Shown here: piece after piece, positions 1-10,981 of the stretch
Layout: every line of letters begins with the position of its first letter
How positions within the stretch are numbered: the stretch's first letter is position 1
Origin: Symsagittifera roscoffensis
Lineage: Eukaryota; Xenacoelomorpha; Acoela; Convolutidae
DNA length: 64,000 bases
NCBI RefSeq assembly: GCF_963678635.1
Contig: NC_087064.1
Coordinates: 35,659,716-35,723,715, forward strand
Direction: 5' to 3'
Translations under genes and position numbers: made by a program
The notes under the pieces: generated by a model
Told to the model about the DNA's origin: nothing
Database searches by the model: none
Seen by the model: only the letters and a program-made list of their open reading frames with translations

Positions 1-59
1 AAATTTTGGTATAAAGTGGATCAAAGTTATATGAAAGAGCTTCCAGCTGCAAAATTAGA

Positions 60-1093
60 TCATATTTTTAATAGTATTTAAGAATTTCTGATATCCTTTG
101 TATCAATCGTTCATATTTATGACACTTTAGGGCTTTTCGCCGGATTTGAACCAAATCAGAGGACCTTCCATTGAACTATGCTCCATTGAACATTTGCTGA
201 ATGAATTTTCATACAGTGGGGAGAGCATGACCCATTCCTAGTTGAAAAGATCTATGCCTTCCGTCGACCAAATTGTTGGTTTTTTTATTTTCATTTATTG
301 CATTGCTGAACTGATTCTATATAGTTGGTTTTAAATTTGGATCTACGTGTAAAAATCCACGTACAAGTTACCCCACCCAAATTGTTTCGAAATAATCGAG
401 ATTTGAATGGAGCTGATCCTTCTCAGTTGTTGTTGCGTAGAAAGCTTCTAGTGCCAACTTCAAGTCGCATTCAGGAATGAGAGCCAGCGCAAAAAATGAT
501 TTCGTTTTCTTTCTTAAGTCTTTGTCTTCTCTGTATTCAACCACCAGCCCTAATTCTAGTATTTTCGACAACTGGCCTGCGCATAAAAAGCACCCTTTTA
601 TGAACGCTGTGGTAAATTTCGATTCAAAAGCAGAAATTGCCCCTTTTACGAAACCAATATCACTTCCTGATGGCTCTCATAAAGGGTTAAGTTCACGCAT
701 GTCATGAAATGCATGTTGATTTTGCTGTTGAGTTTTTCGTTACAACAAAAAGTAAAGTAAATCATAGAAAGGGTAACCCATTGAAAAAAACCATTGAAAG
801 CATAAACAGTATATACTTGAGGGACACATTTTTGAATGTGCCATCCTTGTGCCAAGTTGTGTAGCGCTCGAGAATGTCCAAGTTTGCCCCAGTGGTTCCA
901 TGGCCATTGCTTTATTCCCCACGGTCTTTGGAACAACTTCAAAGTCTCTTTCTCGTTGAGTCGCTCCTGCAACTGAGGTAAGTTTGGGCATGTTTGTTGC
1001 GTACTCCTCAGAAACGGTACTCGTTACGTTTTGATTTTTACATCGGGGACGTTCTTGCGTGTTTTGCGCTCTTTCTTTTACTTTTTGCATCAC
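60..1093 (-). pseudogene. Decayed MULE (Mutator-like) transposase
   Basis: Fragments of a Mutator-like element transposase lie in order on the minus strand but in alternating frames. At 740-1093 is an N-terminal segment with KERAQNTQERPR and TSTVSEE, typical of the region before the catalytic domain. At about 646-850 is the part around VPQVYTVYAFNG, which matches the family's first catalytic block. At 368-700 is a segment with FIKGCF, REDKDLRKK and DYFETIWVG, matching the block that usually ends in YFEDTWVG. Weak C-terminal matches continue to about 60, including GRHRSFQ and KYERLIQRI, with a stop where the family usually has Trp. There are several frame changes and stops, and I see no terminal inverted repeats. 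This is an old dead copy; the family call rests on remembered motifs. Confidence 0.65.
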
Positions 1094-4000
1094 ACTAAAG
1101 CATTTTCAAAAACTTACATTTTGCCCCTTTAAAAGTAGTGCAAGTAGTGAAGACTTTTTTTGAAATGATTTGTCAAGTGTTGTTTTTTTTGTACCTTCCC
1201 CACACGATTTTAACTGCTCACCTTTAACGATCATGGATTTTTTTAGCTTTTCTGGAAATTGTAAACTGAAAAAGCAAAACAGTTAGGGCACGTATAGAAA
1301 ACTTGCTTTTCATTTTTTCGTTCATGAGGCAACACTGAATGTAGTTGATCCAATTGTTTCTCCACAACTGAATAATCAATTATTCGTTATTTGCAAGGCC
1401 TTTTTCAGCATCTCCAGATTGTTAACCCGCTTTTTTTATTAATTCGAATTTCTTTAAAATTTTCAGCTTCAAAGATCAAGTTTGGTTTCCCGCGCTGACT
1501 TGTAGTGAATTGCAACATTTATTGAAAGATAAGAAACATATTTAAAAACGAAAATGATATAATAATTCATGCAACAAGTTTTTTGTGGTAAGCTAACAAA
1601 AAGATCCATATCTTTCTCAATATTTTCTTTGAACTGAGTATAAAAATAACTGATTTTTAGTGTGGTGGAATACGGGTCTCAGTTTAGGTGTAATTAAAGG
1701 TTTATTTTACGAGTTAATTGCGATTTATCGCTTTTTGCGATTGGCGTAATTGCTGGTTTAAACGAGTTGTTTTTTGTTGCGAGTTGTCGTGTTAAATATT
1801 CTTTAAAACTGGTAGGAGTTCCGTCCAAAATATCATTTTTAGCGGAAGTTTAATCTAAATAATAATTAAAAGCATATTGAGTAAAACAGTTATTTAGATT
1901 TGTACACTTCCTTTTTAACACCATACTAGATGATAAGGTTTTTGAAGTTTTGGTGTTCATATTTTCTAATCAGTTGGATTTTAACTAAAATTTTTCTGCC
2001 CCTGTGTGAATGAATATTGGTTGATGAAGTCTTAAAGTTGATGCATGCTATTATGCTAGAGCCTATCATAAATTTTTGGGTTTCATCAGAAAATTTGAAA
2101 ATTTCGAACTCTCGGACATTGTTTAATTTTTGAAATTTTGGTTGAACAATTTGACAATGTGGATGATGTGTTACATTTTACTTCCCATCTAGTCCCTTTG
2201 TAGTTGCGGATGACTTCCATAATATTTTTTAAGCTTTATAATTCCTCAAATAGGAGTTGCTTCAAGTGTCTATTCGTTTTCGATAACTTTTAACTTTTTG
2301 AAGAAGTTTGTGGCAGGTATATACAGATATAAGACAGATACACAGGGCTGAGAACCTAAAAATTTCAATATTTTTTAATTGGAGCAATAAAATTTGTTGA
2401 GCGAATCGTTGTAGAATCGTTCTAAATTGCAACTAGAATCGTGGTAGTTTCCAAAAAAGAGTTGCAAGGATAAGAAAAAAATAATTGAGGGAGAAAGAAA
2501 AACTGAAAAAGAAAAATTTTTAAGCTTTAAAATTGTTTTGGTACGTTACAATTATTCACCATGCACTATTTTTTTTGTTCGAGCTACCAAATTTGTGGAG
2601 AAAATAGTTGCAGGGGAAAAAAGATATAAATTAATTGAGAAAAAGGAAAAATTAAAAAAATTATAATGTAAAAAGTATTTTTGTACGGTACAATTTCTAA
2701 CATGCGCTAAATATTTGTTTGCAGCAAAAAAAAACTGTTGAGAAAATTGCGGTAGAAGCGGTGTAAATGCAAGCAGGAACGTGTTAATTTGTAAATAAGA
2801 ACTTTTTGGGAAAAAAGAAAGAAATGAACCATGAGAGAAAGAAAACAAAATAAAAAAAGTTACAATTCTCAAAAAAAAATTGAGAATCAAAAAACGTTAA
2901 AATAATTAAGAAACTTTTTTAAGTGTTTTGTTTCCGATTTTTGTTTGCCAGTGTATTTCAAGTTTTCTCTTTTTGTTTTCTAAGATAATTTTGTTTGAAA
3001 TAATATGAATTCGATGAGATTTTTGCTCATACAGATAAAGATTGATAGATAGATGAAAACAGTCAAACATATAAAATTTGAAACATTTTCATGATAAGAG
3101 AATGAACTGATGTCTATGAATGACCTTTGTGTTCTGGTTAACACTTTGAATATTATAAAAATCTTCTGAGGTGCGTATTTTACGTTTTCTCTGCTCATAA
3201 TTTAGGCTGTTTTGGGTTCCTGCAACCATTCAAATTTATTTCTTTTGATGAATAAACTGCTGCTACAGTTACCTCGGAAAAAAATAGACTGATTTCTCAT
3301 AGGGACTTAATTCTCGAATACTTCTTTGGAGATACTAGCCAATCACTTTATCACCTGTTTGTCGGACATTCATAGCACTAGAATGTTCTGATGAGGCTTT
3401 TCTTGTGCATTTACTAGGGCTAATTTTAACATATGATTATTTAGTTCAAAATATTTTGTTCAGAATTTAATGTCTGCAGAATGCTTAGATGTTTAGCCAT
3501 GCAAATTTTCAATACTTCATGTCAACACCTCAGACGGTGTTTCAATCCTATACCCATAAACAAAATTATAACAACCTTCATCCGTTTCGTATAATGAAAA
3601 AATTTAAAACTGTTCACGAGCCATACTTCTTCGATTTTCTTAAGTTGTTATGAAATCTTCTGCTGCACTTCATTGTGATTTTTATTTTGAAAACCCTGTT
3701 TGACGCCTAGAGCAAGTTCCTTTCCGTTATAAAAACCACATTTAGAAGTCAAATACAAAGAACTTGATCAAGGGGATCGGTTTTTTCCAATCTGTTACGC
3801 ACTCAATTAATATTAAATATCGAAATGTATTTTGAAAAACTAGACCACTCAAAAGATTTTTATTCCATTTTAGTAGATTAATTAAAATGAAGTAAAAAAG
3901 ATCCATTATAATTAATCAGCAAAATTTAAAACAATCGATTATTTTTGTGGATGTGAAATATTTGCACAATTTTTTGCTGCTTTCTGAACACTCGACCTAA

Positions 4001-4270
4001 CAAACACATTCATCCCCATCTTACCCAACTCCCAAATTTTTTCACCATCTCAAAAACAATCTATTGTAATTGATTGGAACGCGTTTTGAACTGAAGACGA
4101 AAAAAAACTAATATTATCAAAAAAGAATAGCTGTTCTTCAAAAAAAAAGTAACAAAATAATCCCTTTTAAAGCAGAGTTGATCGATTGTTTTTTTAAATT
4201 AGAAATATCAATAATGAAACTCCAGTGCGGAATGAATATGAAAAATATCACTACCCGGGTTGAAGTGCTT
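1094..4270. other. Intergenic DNA, no gene seen
   Basis: AT-rich sequence with many A and T runs. No reading frame here resembles a known protein, and I found no clear terminal repeats or RNA gene. The short open frames are low-complexity Phe/Leu/Lys strings expected by chance from such composition. Confidence 0.5.
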
Positions 4271-4274
4271 GATT

Positions 4275-4640
4275 TATATTTCGACCGTCACGACCAAATT
4301 TTGGTATGTTCCGAGTTTCTTGGCCAAACTTCGATTTTCTGAGCAAATTTTGTTTTGTTTTGACTTTCTCGAACAAGTTTTAGTGTGTTTCGACTTTCTC
4401 TACCCAAGTTTGATGTTTCGACTTTCTCGATCAAATTTTGGTATTTTTTTACTTTTTCGAACCAACAAAATTGTCCGACTTTGTTCGACCCGGTTCAGCT
4501 ATATTTCGATATTTTCGGTCAAAATTTGATATGTTTTGACAAGCTCGACTGTCTCGAATGAAATTTTTGAAAAGTTCATCTGTTCGACTCCGCATAGATG
4601 TGTTATGACATTCTCGACCAAAAATGGTTATCTTTCGACT
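4275..4640. repeat. Degenerate ~30-bp tandem satellite array
   Basis: Roughly ten imperfect copies of a 28-30 bp unit follow each other. Each contains a form of CGACTTTCTCGA followed by a form of CAAATTTTGGTATGT. Copies differ by substitutions and small indels. The reverse complement of the same monomer appears at 7740-7850 and 8400-8510, so this array and the larger one at 7.0-8.6 kb belong to one satellite family on either side of the intact GT31 gene. Confidence 0.7.
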
Positions 4641-5155
4641 GTCTCGGCTTCTCGACAAACAAAAAAATCCTCGCTTTCTTGTCGGCTGCGGTTGCTCCAA
4701 GAAACTGTTCAAAACGCTTTTTGGTCTCTCAGTGAAAACACATCCGGTTTAGATTTTAATTTCAAATTTTTTTGTTTTTGATTTAACATTTTATCGTTTT
4801 CAATTTCAAGAATTAGCTCAGATAGTTAGACTGTTTCTATTGCGACTTTATAAAGTTTTTATCTTTTTTGTTAAAATTTCGGCTCTTTTTCCTTTCCCCC
4901 ACCTCACATAAGCATCGATTTCATGGTGTAACAAGTGGTCTTACAAGGTTGAGTATGAAGACCAAATAAAATTGTCATGGCCTAATTAGTCCGTACGCCA
5001 AATTTAATAAAAATCCGAAAATGCGACCAAATAATTTACTCTAAAAAATTTGCAGGTGGGAAGGGGAAGGAAAAAGAATCAAAATATAGTCGATTTGTGG
5101 ACAGGTACCAGAAACGGTAGCAAACGGCGCCGTAGCTCAACCTGTGTTTCGATGG

Positions 5156-6394
5156 CTAATACACTAACTTTCTATCATAGTAATACTTATGCACTCTCTC
5201 CATGTCATCTGATGTTTTGTAGCCATGGGCTAACAGGTCACCTGAAGCGTTTCTCTGCTCTGTCACGTTAAAGTAAAATTTGAGTAACATAACACCCCAC
5301 TCTGGTTTGAGTTTTATTGCTTTTGTTTTGTTTCGTTGTGTAATGGAGACACAAGATCCAATAAAAACATCATCTATCCCGTACAAACAACTTCTGTTGC
5401 TACGTACTTGAGTATGTTCGTAACTCTGGCCAATGCAATGTCGTGGACATTCTACTGCCATCTCGTGGACAGCTGACATTGACAAAATATTGATCACGCC
5501 CTTGCAGTTGAATGGAAACTTTGTTTCAGGATATTCATGAGGATCTAGTGCCCAGAACCCACTTCTGTATACCTCGTCCATTCCGCAATTAAAACCTGTG
5601 TAAAATCTAACATGATGTTCAGCTCTTGCTTGTTGTTCGCTCCCATTTTGTTGCAGCTGCCTCAAAGGCCAACTGTCTACCTCTTTTTGGGCTAAATGCA
5701 AAACTTTTTCTGTTTGTCGTACAAGGATATAACTATCGTCGTCAACTCTTATCAAATACTCTGCATCTGGGCAAAAACAAGAAGCAATCTTCAAACCAAC
5801 CAAGTATTTAATAGTCGATCCTCTCTCCTTGCTGCTATCTTTTGTGTTTGTAACCACAATGTCCTTGTGATCGGAAATTTCGGCTAGAAGTTTTTCAGTT
5901 TCATTTGCACTTTGTGGCCATCCTAGCAAGAAAAATCGTGTCCAGTTTCCTCTTAAGCTACCATTTGAGTACTTGCTGAAGTCTGCGTACGTGTTTCTGA
6001 TGGCAGATCGCAGCTCGAAGCTTTCAACACGACTGAGTATGAGCAGAACTCGGTAATTTCTTACGTTTGCTTTGCATCCTTCAAAACTTGTCAGAGTCTT
6101 AATTACCATGTGGGCTCCAGAAGGCATAAATGATATTGGTGCTCCTGGATTTGTTTTCTCATCAAGGGTCATATTCCGCCTCAAACAGTCGTTTCTGATG
6201 TTTGCGCTAACTACTTCGCGAATATTGGCGCTGCCGACAAACTCTCTGCTTTTCTGAGCAACAGTATTGTTAAGCCCTTCAAAATGAATAATTGAAAATT
6301 TCGATACCACTGCAAAATCTACAAACCAGCGTATCAGTTCCAAGAGCAATACCATCGAAACGGTAAACTTTATGTTTAACTTTTGCGCCATCAT
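5156..6394 (-). CDS. GT31 beta-1,3-galactosyltransferase-like protein
   Basis: Intact single-exon gene of 412 aa for a type II membrane glycosyltransferase of family GT31, expected to add a beta-1,3-linked sugar to glycans in the Golgi lumen. Visible features: a short cytoplasmic tail, a signal anchor at about residues 11-30, then a lumenal domain. The GT31 blocks come in order: SAIRNTYADF (130-139), FFLLG (154-158), the DxD motif within VDDDSY (217-222) for metal and nucleotide-sugar binding, YPETKFPFNCKG (288-299), and DDVFIGSC (341-348), the counterpart of the usual EDVxxG. About ten N-glycosylation sequons and several Cys fit a lumenal protein. Length is normal for the family. Two adjacent ATGs could start it; either keeps the anchor. 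The donor sugar and acceptor cannot be read from the sequence. A paralogue lies at 13982-15395 on the same strand. Confidence 0.92.
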   Translation of the reverse strand: MMAQKLNIKFTVSMVLLLELIRWFVDFAVVSKFSIIHFEGLNNTVAQKSREFVGSANIREVVSANIRNDCLRRNMTLDEKTNPGAPISFMPSGAHMVIKTLTSFEGCKANVRNYRVLLILSRVESFELRSAIRNTYADFSKYSNGSLRGNWTRFFLLGWPQSANETEKLLAEISDHKDIVVTNTKDSSKERGSTIKYLVGLKIASCFCPDAEYLIRVDDDSYILVRQTEKVLHLAQKEVDSWPLRQLQQNGSEQQARAEHHVRFYTGFNCGMDEVYRSGFWALDPHEYPETKFPFNCKGVINILSMSAVHEMAVECPRHCIGQSYEHTQVRSNRSCLYGIDDVFIGSCVSITQRNKTKAIKLKPEWGVMLLKFYFNVTEQRNASGDLLAHGYKTSDDMERVHKYYYDRKLVY

Positions 6395-7000
6395 TTAACC
6401 TCATTGAAGTCACGCTGAAGTCAATTTGAGTGGCAACGATTGAAAGGTAAAACATATTCAAAGCATGCAGAAGTTATACGGATGAAAAAAATCATGTAAG
6501 GTAAAGTAAGGCCATGACAAACTTATTTAGGCTTCATACTAAACACTATAAAACCACTAATTACATCATAAAATTGATTCTCGTACCAGGTGGTGGAGGG
6601 GTGACGAAAAAGAGCCCATACGTCTTACTTTCTCTAAAGTCATAAAACTAGATTACTTTGTCAACTTCTCTTCTAGCCCGGTTATGGATCAAGTTAACAT
6701 CCTCCCCCCCAAATCTCCCCAGGTAGACCAAGCTAAGATGTTCCAACCAAGTATTTGATTTGGATTGAGTTTGTTAAGCAGTCTAAGCCGCATCTAAAAC
6801 GCTCGATTCTGATGGCTAAAGATCCCATCTAATAACAAATGTAACATCTTCCCCCTAAAGAAATAGCTTGGGGGTATTTATGTTAACTTGGCCCCCGTTT
6901 TTAAGGTTATAACAACTTTTTAAATTTGAGCTCTAAAAAAATTCAAAAAAATTGAGCTCCAAGAAAACTGAGCTTCAAGACTTACGCGACAAATTTTGGC
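6395..7000. other. Upstream region of the intact GT31 gene
   Basis: About 600 bp before the GT31 start on the minus strand. It presumably holds the promoter and any 5' UTR, but I see no convincing TATA box or other element. No coding signal. Confidence 0.4.
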
Positions 7001-8560
7001 ATGTCAAGATTTTCGCGACTCATTTCCAGACCTTACGTCCAGATTTTCCAGAGTCAAACACACGGAGCGACTAGGAAATTTGGTCTGAGTCCGAAAACGG
7101 CGCACCCCACAGCGCGATTTTTTGTCTGAACTTTTTAGGCTCAAATTCTCGGCGCGACTATGCATTTTGTTTCTGAGTACGGATGCAGCGCGAACAACGG
7201 TCCGACGTTCGCGACTCACGGCACGACTTTTTGTCCAAACTTTCTGGATTCAAAGTCTCGACGCGACTAAGCAAATTGGGTCTAGATCCGGATGCGGTGC
7301 GACCCATGGTGCGACTTTATGTCAAGGCTTTTCAGATTCAACTCTCGACACGATCATGCATGCAATTAAGGTCCGCATTCGGACTTTTTAGCGACCAAGG
7401 CGGAGACGGCGCGACCAAGAAACTATTCCTTGCAAACTAGGTGGAGACGGCGCAATTTTTCAGACCAAGACGGAAACGGCGCTACCAAGAAAAAATTCCT
7501 CGCAAGCTGCGCAAACAAGGAGGAGGCGATGCGAATTTCCAAACCAAGGCGGAAGCGGCAAGACTTGGAAAAAATTATGCTTAGTTTTTGATACCAGTTT
7601 TACAAATCGACTGTGTTGAAGAAAATTAAATAAAGAATGGCAAAAGTTATAATGACGAAAGAAAAGGTCTAAGTTTGTGGAGTATGAGGTAACTGATTGA
7701 TATTGAAAACAATAAAATAAATCATTGACGAATCATTGTGGTCGCGAAAGTCCGGAAACGCCAAATTTTGGTCGCCAAAGTCTGGACCTACCTATTTTAG
7801 GTCACGAAAGTCTGGACATACCAAAAGTTGGTCGCAAAACTCTCGACATGAGTCTAATGGTTCTGATTTTTACCCGAGTCAAGAGTTTACCCGAGTCAAG
7901 AACTTATCCAGAGCGAAACACACGGGGTGACTAGGCCATTTGGTCTGAGTCCGAAAACGGTGCACCCCACGGGGCGACTTTATGTCCAGACCGTCCAGAA
8001 TCAAACTCTCGACACAATCATGCATGCAATTAAGGTCCGCATCCTGACTTTTTAGCGGCCAAGGCGGAGACGGCGCGACCAAGAAACAGTTCCTTGCAAA
8101 CTAGGTGGAGACGGCGCAATTTTTCAGACTAAGACGGAAGCGGCGCGACCAAGAAAAAAATCTTCGCAAGCTGCGCAAACAAGGAGGAGGCGGTGCGAAT
8201 TTTCAACCCAAGGCGGAAGCGGCAAGACTCGGAAAAAAATTATGCTTAGTTTTTGATACCATTTTTACAAATCGACTATGATGAAGAAAATTAAACAAAG
8301 AATGGCAAAGGTTATAATGACGGTAGAAAAGATCTAAGTTTGAGGTGTATGAGGTAAATGATTGATATTGAAAACGATAAAATAAATCATGGACGAATCA
8401 TTGTGGTTGCGAAAGTCCGGAAACGCCAAATTTTGGTCGCCAAAGTCTGGACCTACCTATTTTAGGTCACGAAAGTCTGGACATACCAAAAGTTGGTCGC
8501 GAAACTCTCGACATGAGTCTAATGGTTCTGATTTTTACCCGAGTCAAGAACTTATCCACA
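7001..8560. repeat. Nested satellite: ~30-bp, ~115-bp and 665-bp periods
   Basis: A block richer in G+C than its surroundings with at least three repeat levels. (1) Four 30-bp units at about 7740-7850, repeated at 8400-8510, start with forms of GGTCGCGAAAGTC. (2) About 115-bp units at 7010-7350 contain forms of GCGACTTTTTGTCC and a TCTGAGTCCG-like segment. (3) A direct duplication with a 665-bp offset copies about 7320-7890 onto 7985-8555 with high identity, including segments with GGAGACGGCGCGACCAAG. Because the short period is a multiple of three, two frames stay open with 10-residue repeats (GRESPETPNF and WSRKSGNAKF types). I regard these as by-products, not genes. Confidence 0.75.
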
Positions 8561-8967
8561 GTTTCTTAAATGTAACCTCCAAAAAATGTAAATTCTGAAT
8601 TAGACATAAAAAAAACGATGAAAAACTAAAACTAATAAGCTATACAATTTTGCTGTTTTGTTGTTAATTTTGACAAAAAGACGATCAGATTGAAAGAAAA
8701 AAAATCCTGGTTTAGGCAGCGCTGATTCTGAACTTATTCTATTTATGGTTTTTCCAAGTTAATTAATGTTTGGGTTTTTCATCAATAGTTAGAATCAGAG
8801 TTGCATCCAAGAGTAACATTTGTTCAGAAATCGGAGAGTTAGGAACTATCCGTGTTTAGACCCACAATCAACACGAGGTATGGGACCCAAAAATAGCAAA
8901 AATGACTGATTGCCTGGTCCATTAACCTAAAACTACAACTTGATTTAGTTTTTTCTTTCTTTTATTA
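8561..8967. other. Intergenic DNA, nothing seen
   Basis: AT-rich spacer between the satellite block and the broken reading frame at 8968-9606. No recognisable feature. Confidence 0.4.
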
Positions 8968-9606
8968 CTACGCACTTTCGTGTTTTGAGGTTTCAAACAA
9001 AAAATAAATGGTCATAACCAAATTTTCAAGCATTTTTAGTTGCTTGAAAAAAATAACTATTGCATTCTCAAGTTTTGGATTTATTCTTACATTTCTGAAT
9101 TGGTCTGTCAAATAGTGGTCGTTGCCAGCGGCCTTCTTGTGGCGGATCAAAACTTTGACAATCGAGTGTTCCTCGGGATGAAATTTTGCTGCTCGACGAA
9201 TTGTTATTGTCATAAATAGGGATTAAGAGAGGCTAACATCTTCTGGACTGGTCTCATGTTCGGGACTGATATCATGTTCTGGACTGGTCTCATGTTCGGG
9301 ACTGGAATCATTTTCAGAAAATGGGGATAAAAAGGAGGTCCTTTTCTCATTTGTTGAAAAAAAAATAAGTTTTACGGTTTGGTTTGCTGATTTAACTAGT
9401 CTTTCAAAAATTAAATCAGAGAAGACTGAATTTGCAATTCGATAGAATTCGTTCTTTACCTTATCTAAAAAACAAAGTGATAAAAATTGGTCCGATATTT
9501 GTTCAAACAGTTCAAAATGTGTTTGTGGAACCCAGCAATACAATGAGATACTTGACAGAACAAGCCAGAACAAGCATGTCCTAACATTTGTTTCCAAAAT
9601 CTGCCT
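8968..9606 (-). pseudogene. Unrecognised broken frame with SPEHE-type repeats
   Basis: A minus-strand frame open from 9606 to 9223 is followed after one TAA (9220-9222) by the same frame open to 8968, about 210 codons in all. The first part has a hydrophobic stretch (LFWLVLSSISLYCW) like a signal peptide or anchor near its start, then a short tandem repeat SPEHETSPEHDISPEHE encoded by four ~18-bp units at 9236-9310. The second part contains KFHPEEHSIVKVLIRHKK. There is no ATG at the upstream end, so it could be an internal exon (an AG lies just before the open frame) or a decayed gene. A diverged copy of the segment lies about 2 kb away at 10.98-11.8 kb. I do not recognise the family. Confidence 0.3.
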
Positions 9607-10425
9607 TCAATTTTTTGGCTCTCAATTGTAGCGCTCACCGCATAAACGTTTCATCAGATATCTCATTTCGAATTTTTTTGAAATCCTGCGGAACATAACG
9701 CAAGTAATGCAAATGCTAGGAACAATTGATGCAGAATCCAAATCACTACCAAAATACCTGAGCTAGGAAAAGCTTATAATAATTTTGGATAAAATTTTTT
9801 AATTAACTAGTACGATTAATTTATTTATCTGTGTGATTTCCGCATGAAATCGGCAGTGAACATTATTCATGCTTCCGCAAGACTCCAGTAAAAAAACGTT
9901 TACAGTTTTTTGTCTAAATGCAACTTTTGCTCTGATCAAAGATCAATAAGCAGCTGAAAAAAAGAAAAAAATTAAGTTTTGTAATAATATAATATCATTG
10001 AAGGTGAATTATTATTAAAAACCTTGACGAACTATCCTTGATGAAAGATAAAAGAGTTCTTGCTATAACAAAGAAAGTTTTTAACTCAAGAAAATTTAGG
10101 CATGTAAGTTGTGAGCACACAGGGTGTTACAATAGATGAAATTTTTGAAAACTTTTGCTATCTAGAACAGCTCTAAATTAGCTCTAAGCTAAAAACGCTG
10201 AACAGTAATATTTTCAATTACAATTTACAAGTTAGTGAACAAGTATTCATTTGAAGAAAAAAACAGTTCGACACAATTTTTTTGATTTGAAAAAAAATAC
10301 AGTTTTGTTGGAGTTTTTAGACGATTGCTAACAAAAAAAATTGATGATGCCAAGTTGTAAAGAAAATAACAAAAACATGGAGTGGATCAATCTAACTCGT
10401 ATGTTTTCATCTTTTCTGATGATTG
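9607..10425. other. Intergenic DNA, no gene seen
   Basis: AT-rich. The part to about 9790 belongs to the duplicated segment that recurs near 11.6-11.8 kb. The remainder has no recognisable feature. Confidence 0.4.
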
Positions 10426-10429
10426 GGCT

Positions 10430-10540
10430 TTTCGAGCGGGTGGCACGGTAATGAATCTCGCTTGACTGGAAATCAAGCTTCTCGGGCAGAGAGGACGAAG
10501 CTGTGGATTTGGATTCTGAAGTGCACGTGAGCGAGACCTG
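10430..10540 (+). pseudogene. tRNA-Ser(GGA)-like relic or tRNA-derived SINE head
   Basis: A perfect 5-bp anticodon stem CTTGA/TCAAG (10461-10465 with 10473-10477) closes a 7-nt loop CTGGAAA, which puts GGA (serine) at the anticodon position 10468-10470. A variable-arm-like hairpin follows (TTCTCGGGCAGAGA, 10479-10492), as expected for a class II tRNA, then a degenerate T-arm/box-B-like stretch (GTGGATTTGGATTC) and a TTTT run near 10551. The D-arm and T-arm do not pair properly and the acceptor stem is not clear, so this is not a functional tRNA. It is either a decayed tRNA-Ser copy or the head of a tRNA-derived SINE. Confidence 0.5.
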
Positions 10541-10981
10541 ACACTTTCACTCTTTTCTTCCACTTATATATTATAGATTGTCGATATCAACTGGCTAACT
10601 AATTGCGCTCTTCCAATTGAGTACAAAGTAGTGCTCGTAGTAATAAAAACTAATATTTTTTCATTCTAACGCGTTTCCTGTCCTCATTATCCAGATTCCG
10701 CTGCAGTCTGTTTGCTGCTTCATCTGATTAGTCAGTCGAGCAAAATTTTTGAGCAACTTTGTTTCGTTGCAAAATAGGGATACATAATGTGGTGGTTACA
10801 TCAAACGCCTAAAGTAGCGAAGGGAGGTTTGAAACCTCGTGCAGCGACAAAAAAAATTTTGAAGAAAATTTTCGACCGTTATAAGCGTGAAGTTCAGTGT
10901 GAGGCAGTATGCTTTTTCTCTAATTTTAAGCACTTCAAGTCATATTGTAACCGGCAAAATTCTTTTTTTTTAACAGTCTAA

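Noticed and set aside
2552-2890. 112-codon Phe-rich minus-strand frame
   Set aside because: Arises from A-rich runs on the plus strand; no domain.
4808-4860. TTAGCTCAGATAGTTAGA resembles a tRNA box A
   Set aside because: No box B, anticodon stem or acceptor pairing follows within tRNA distance.
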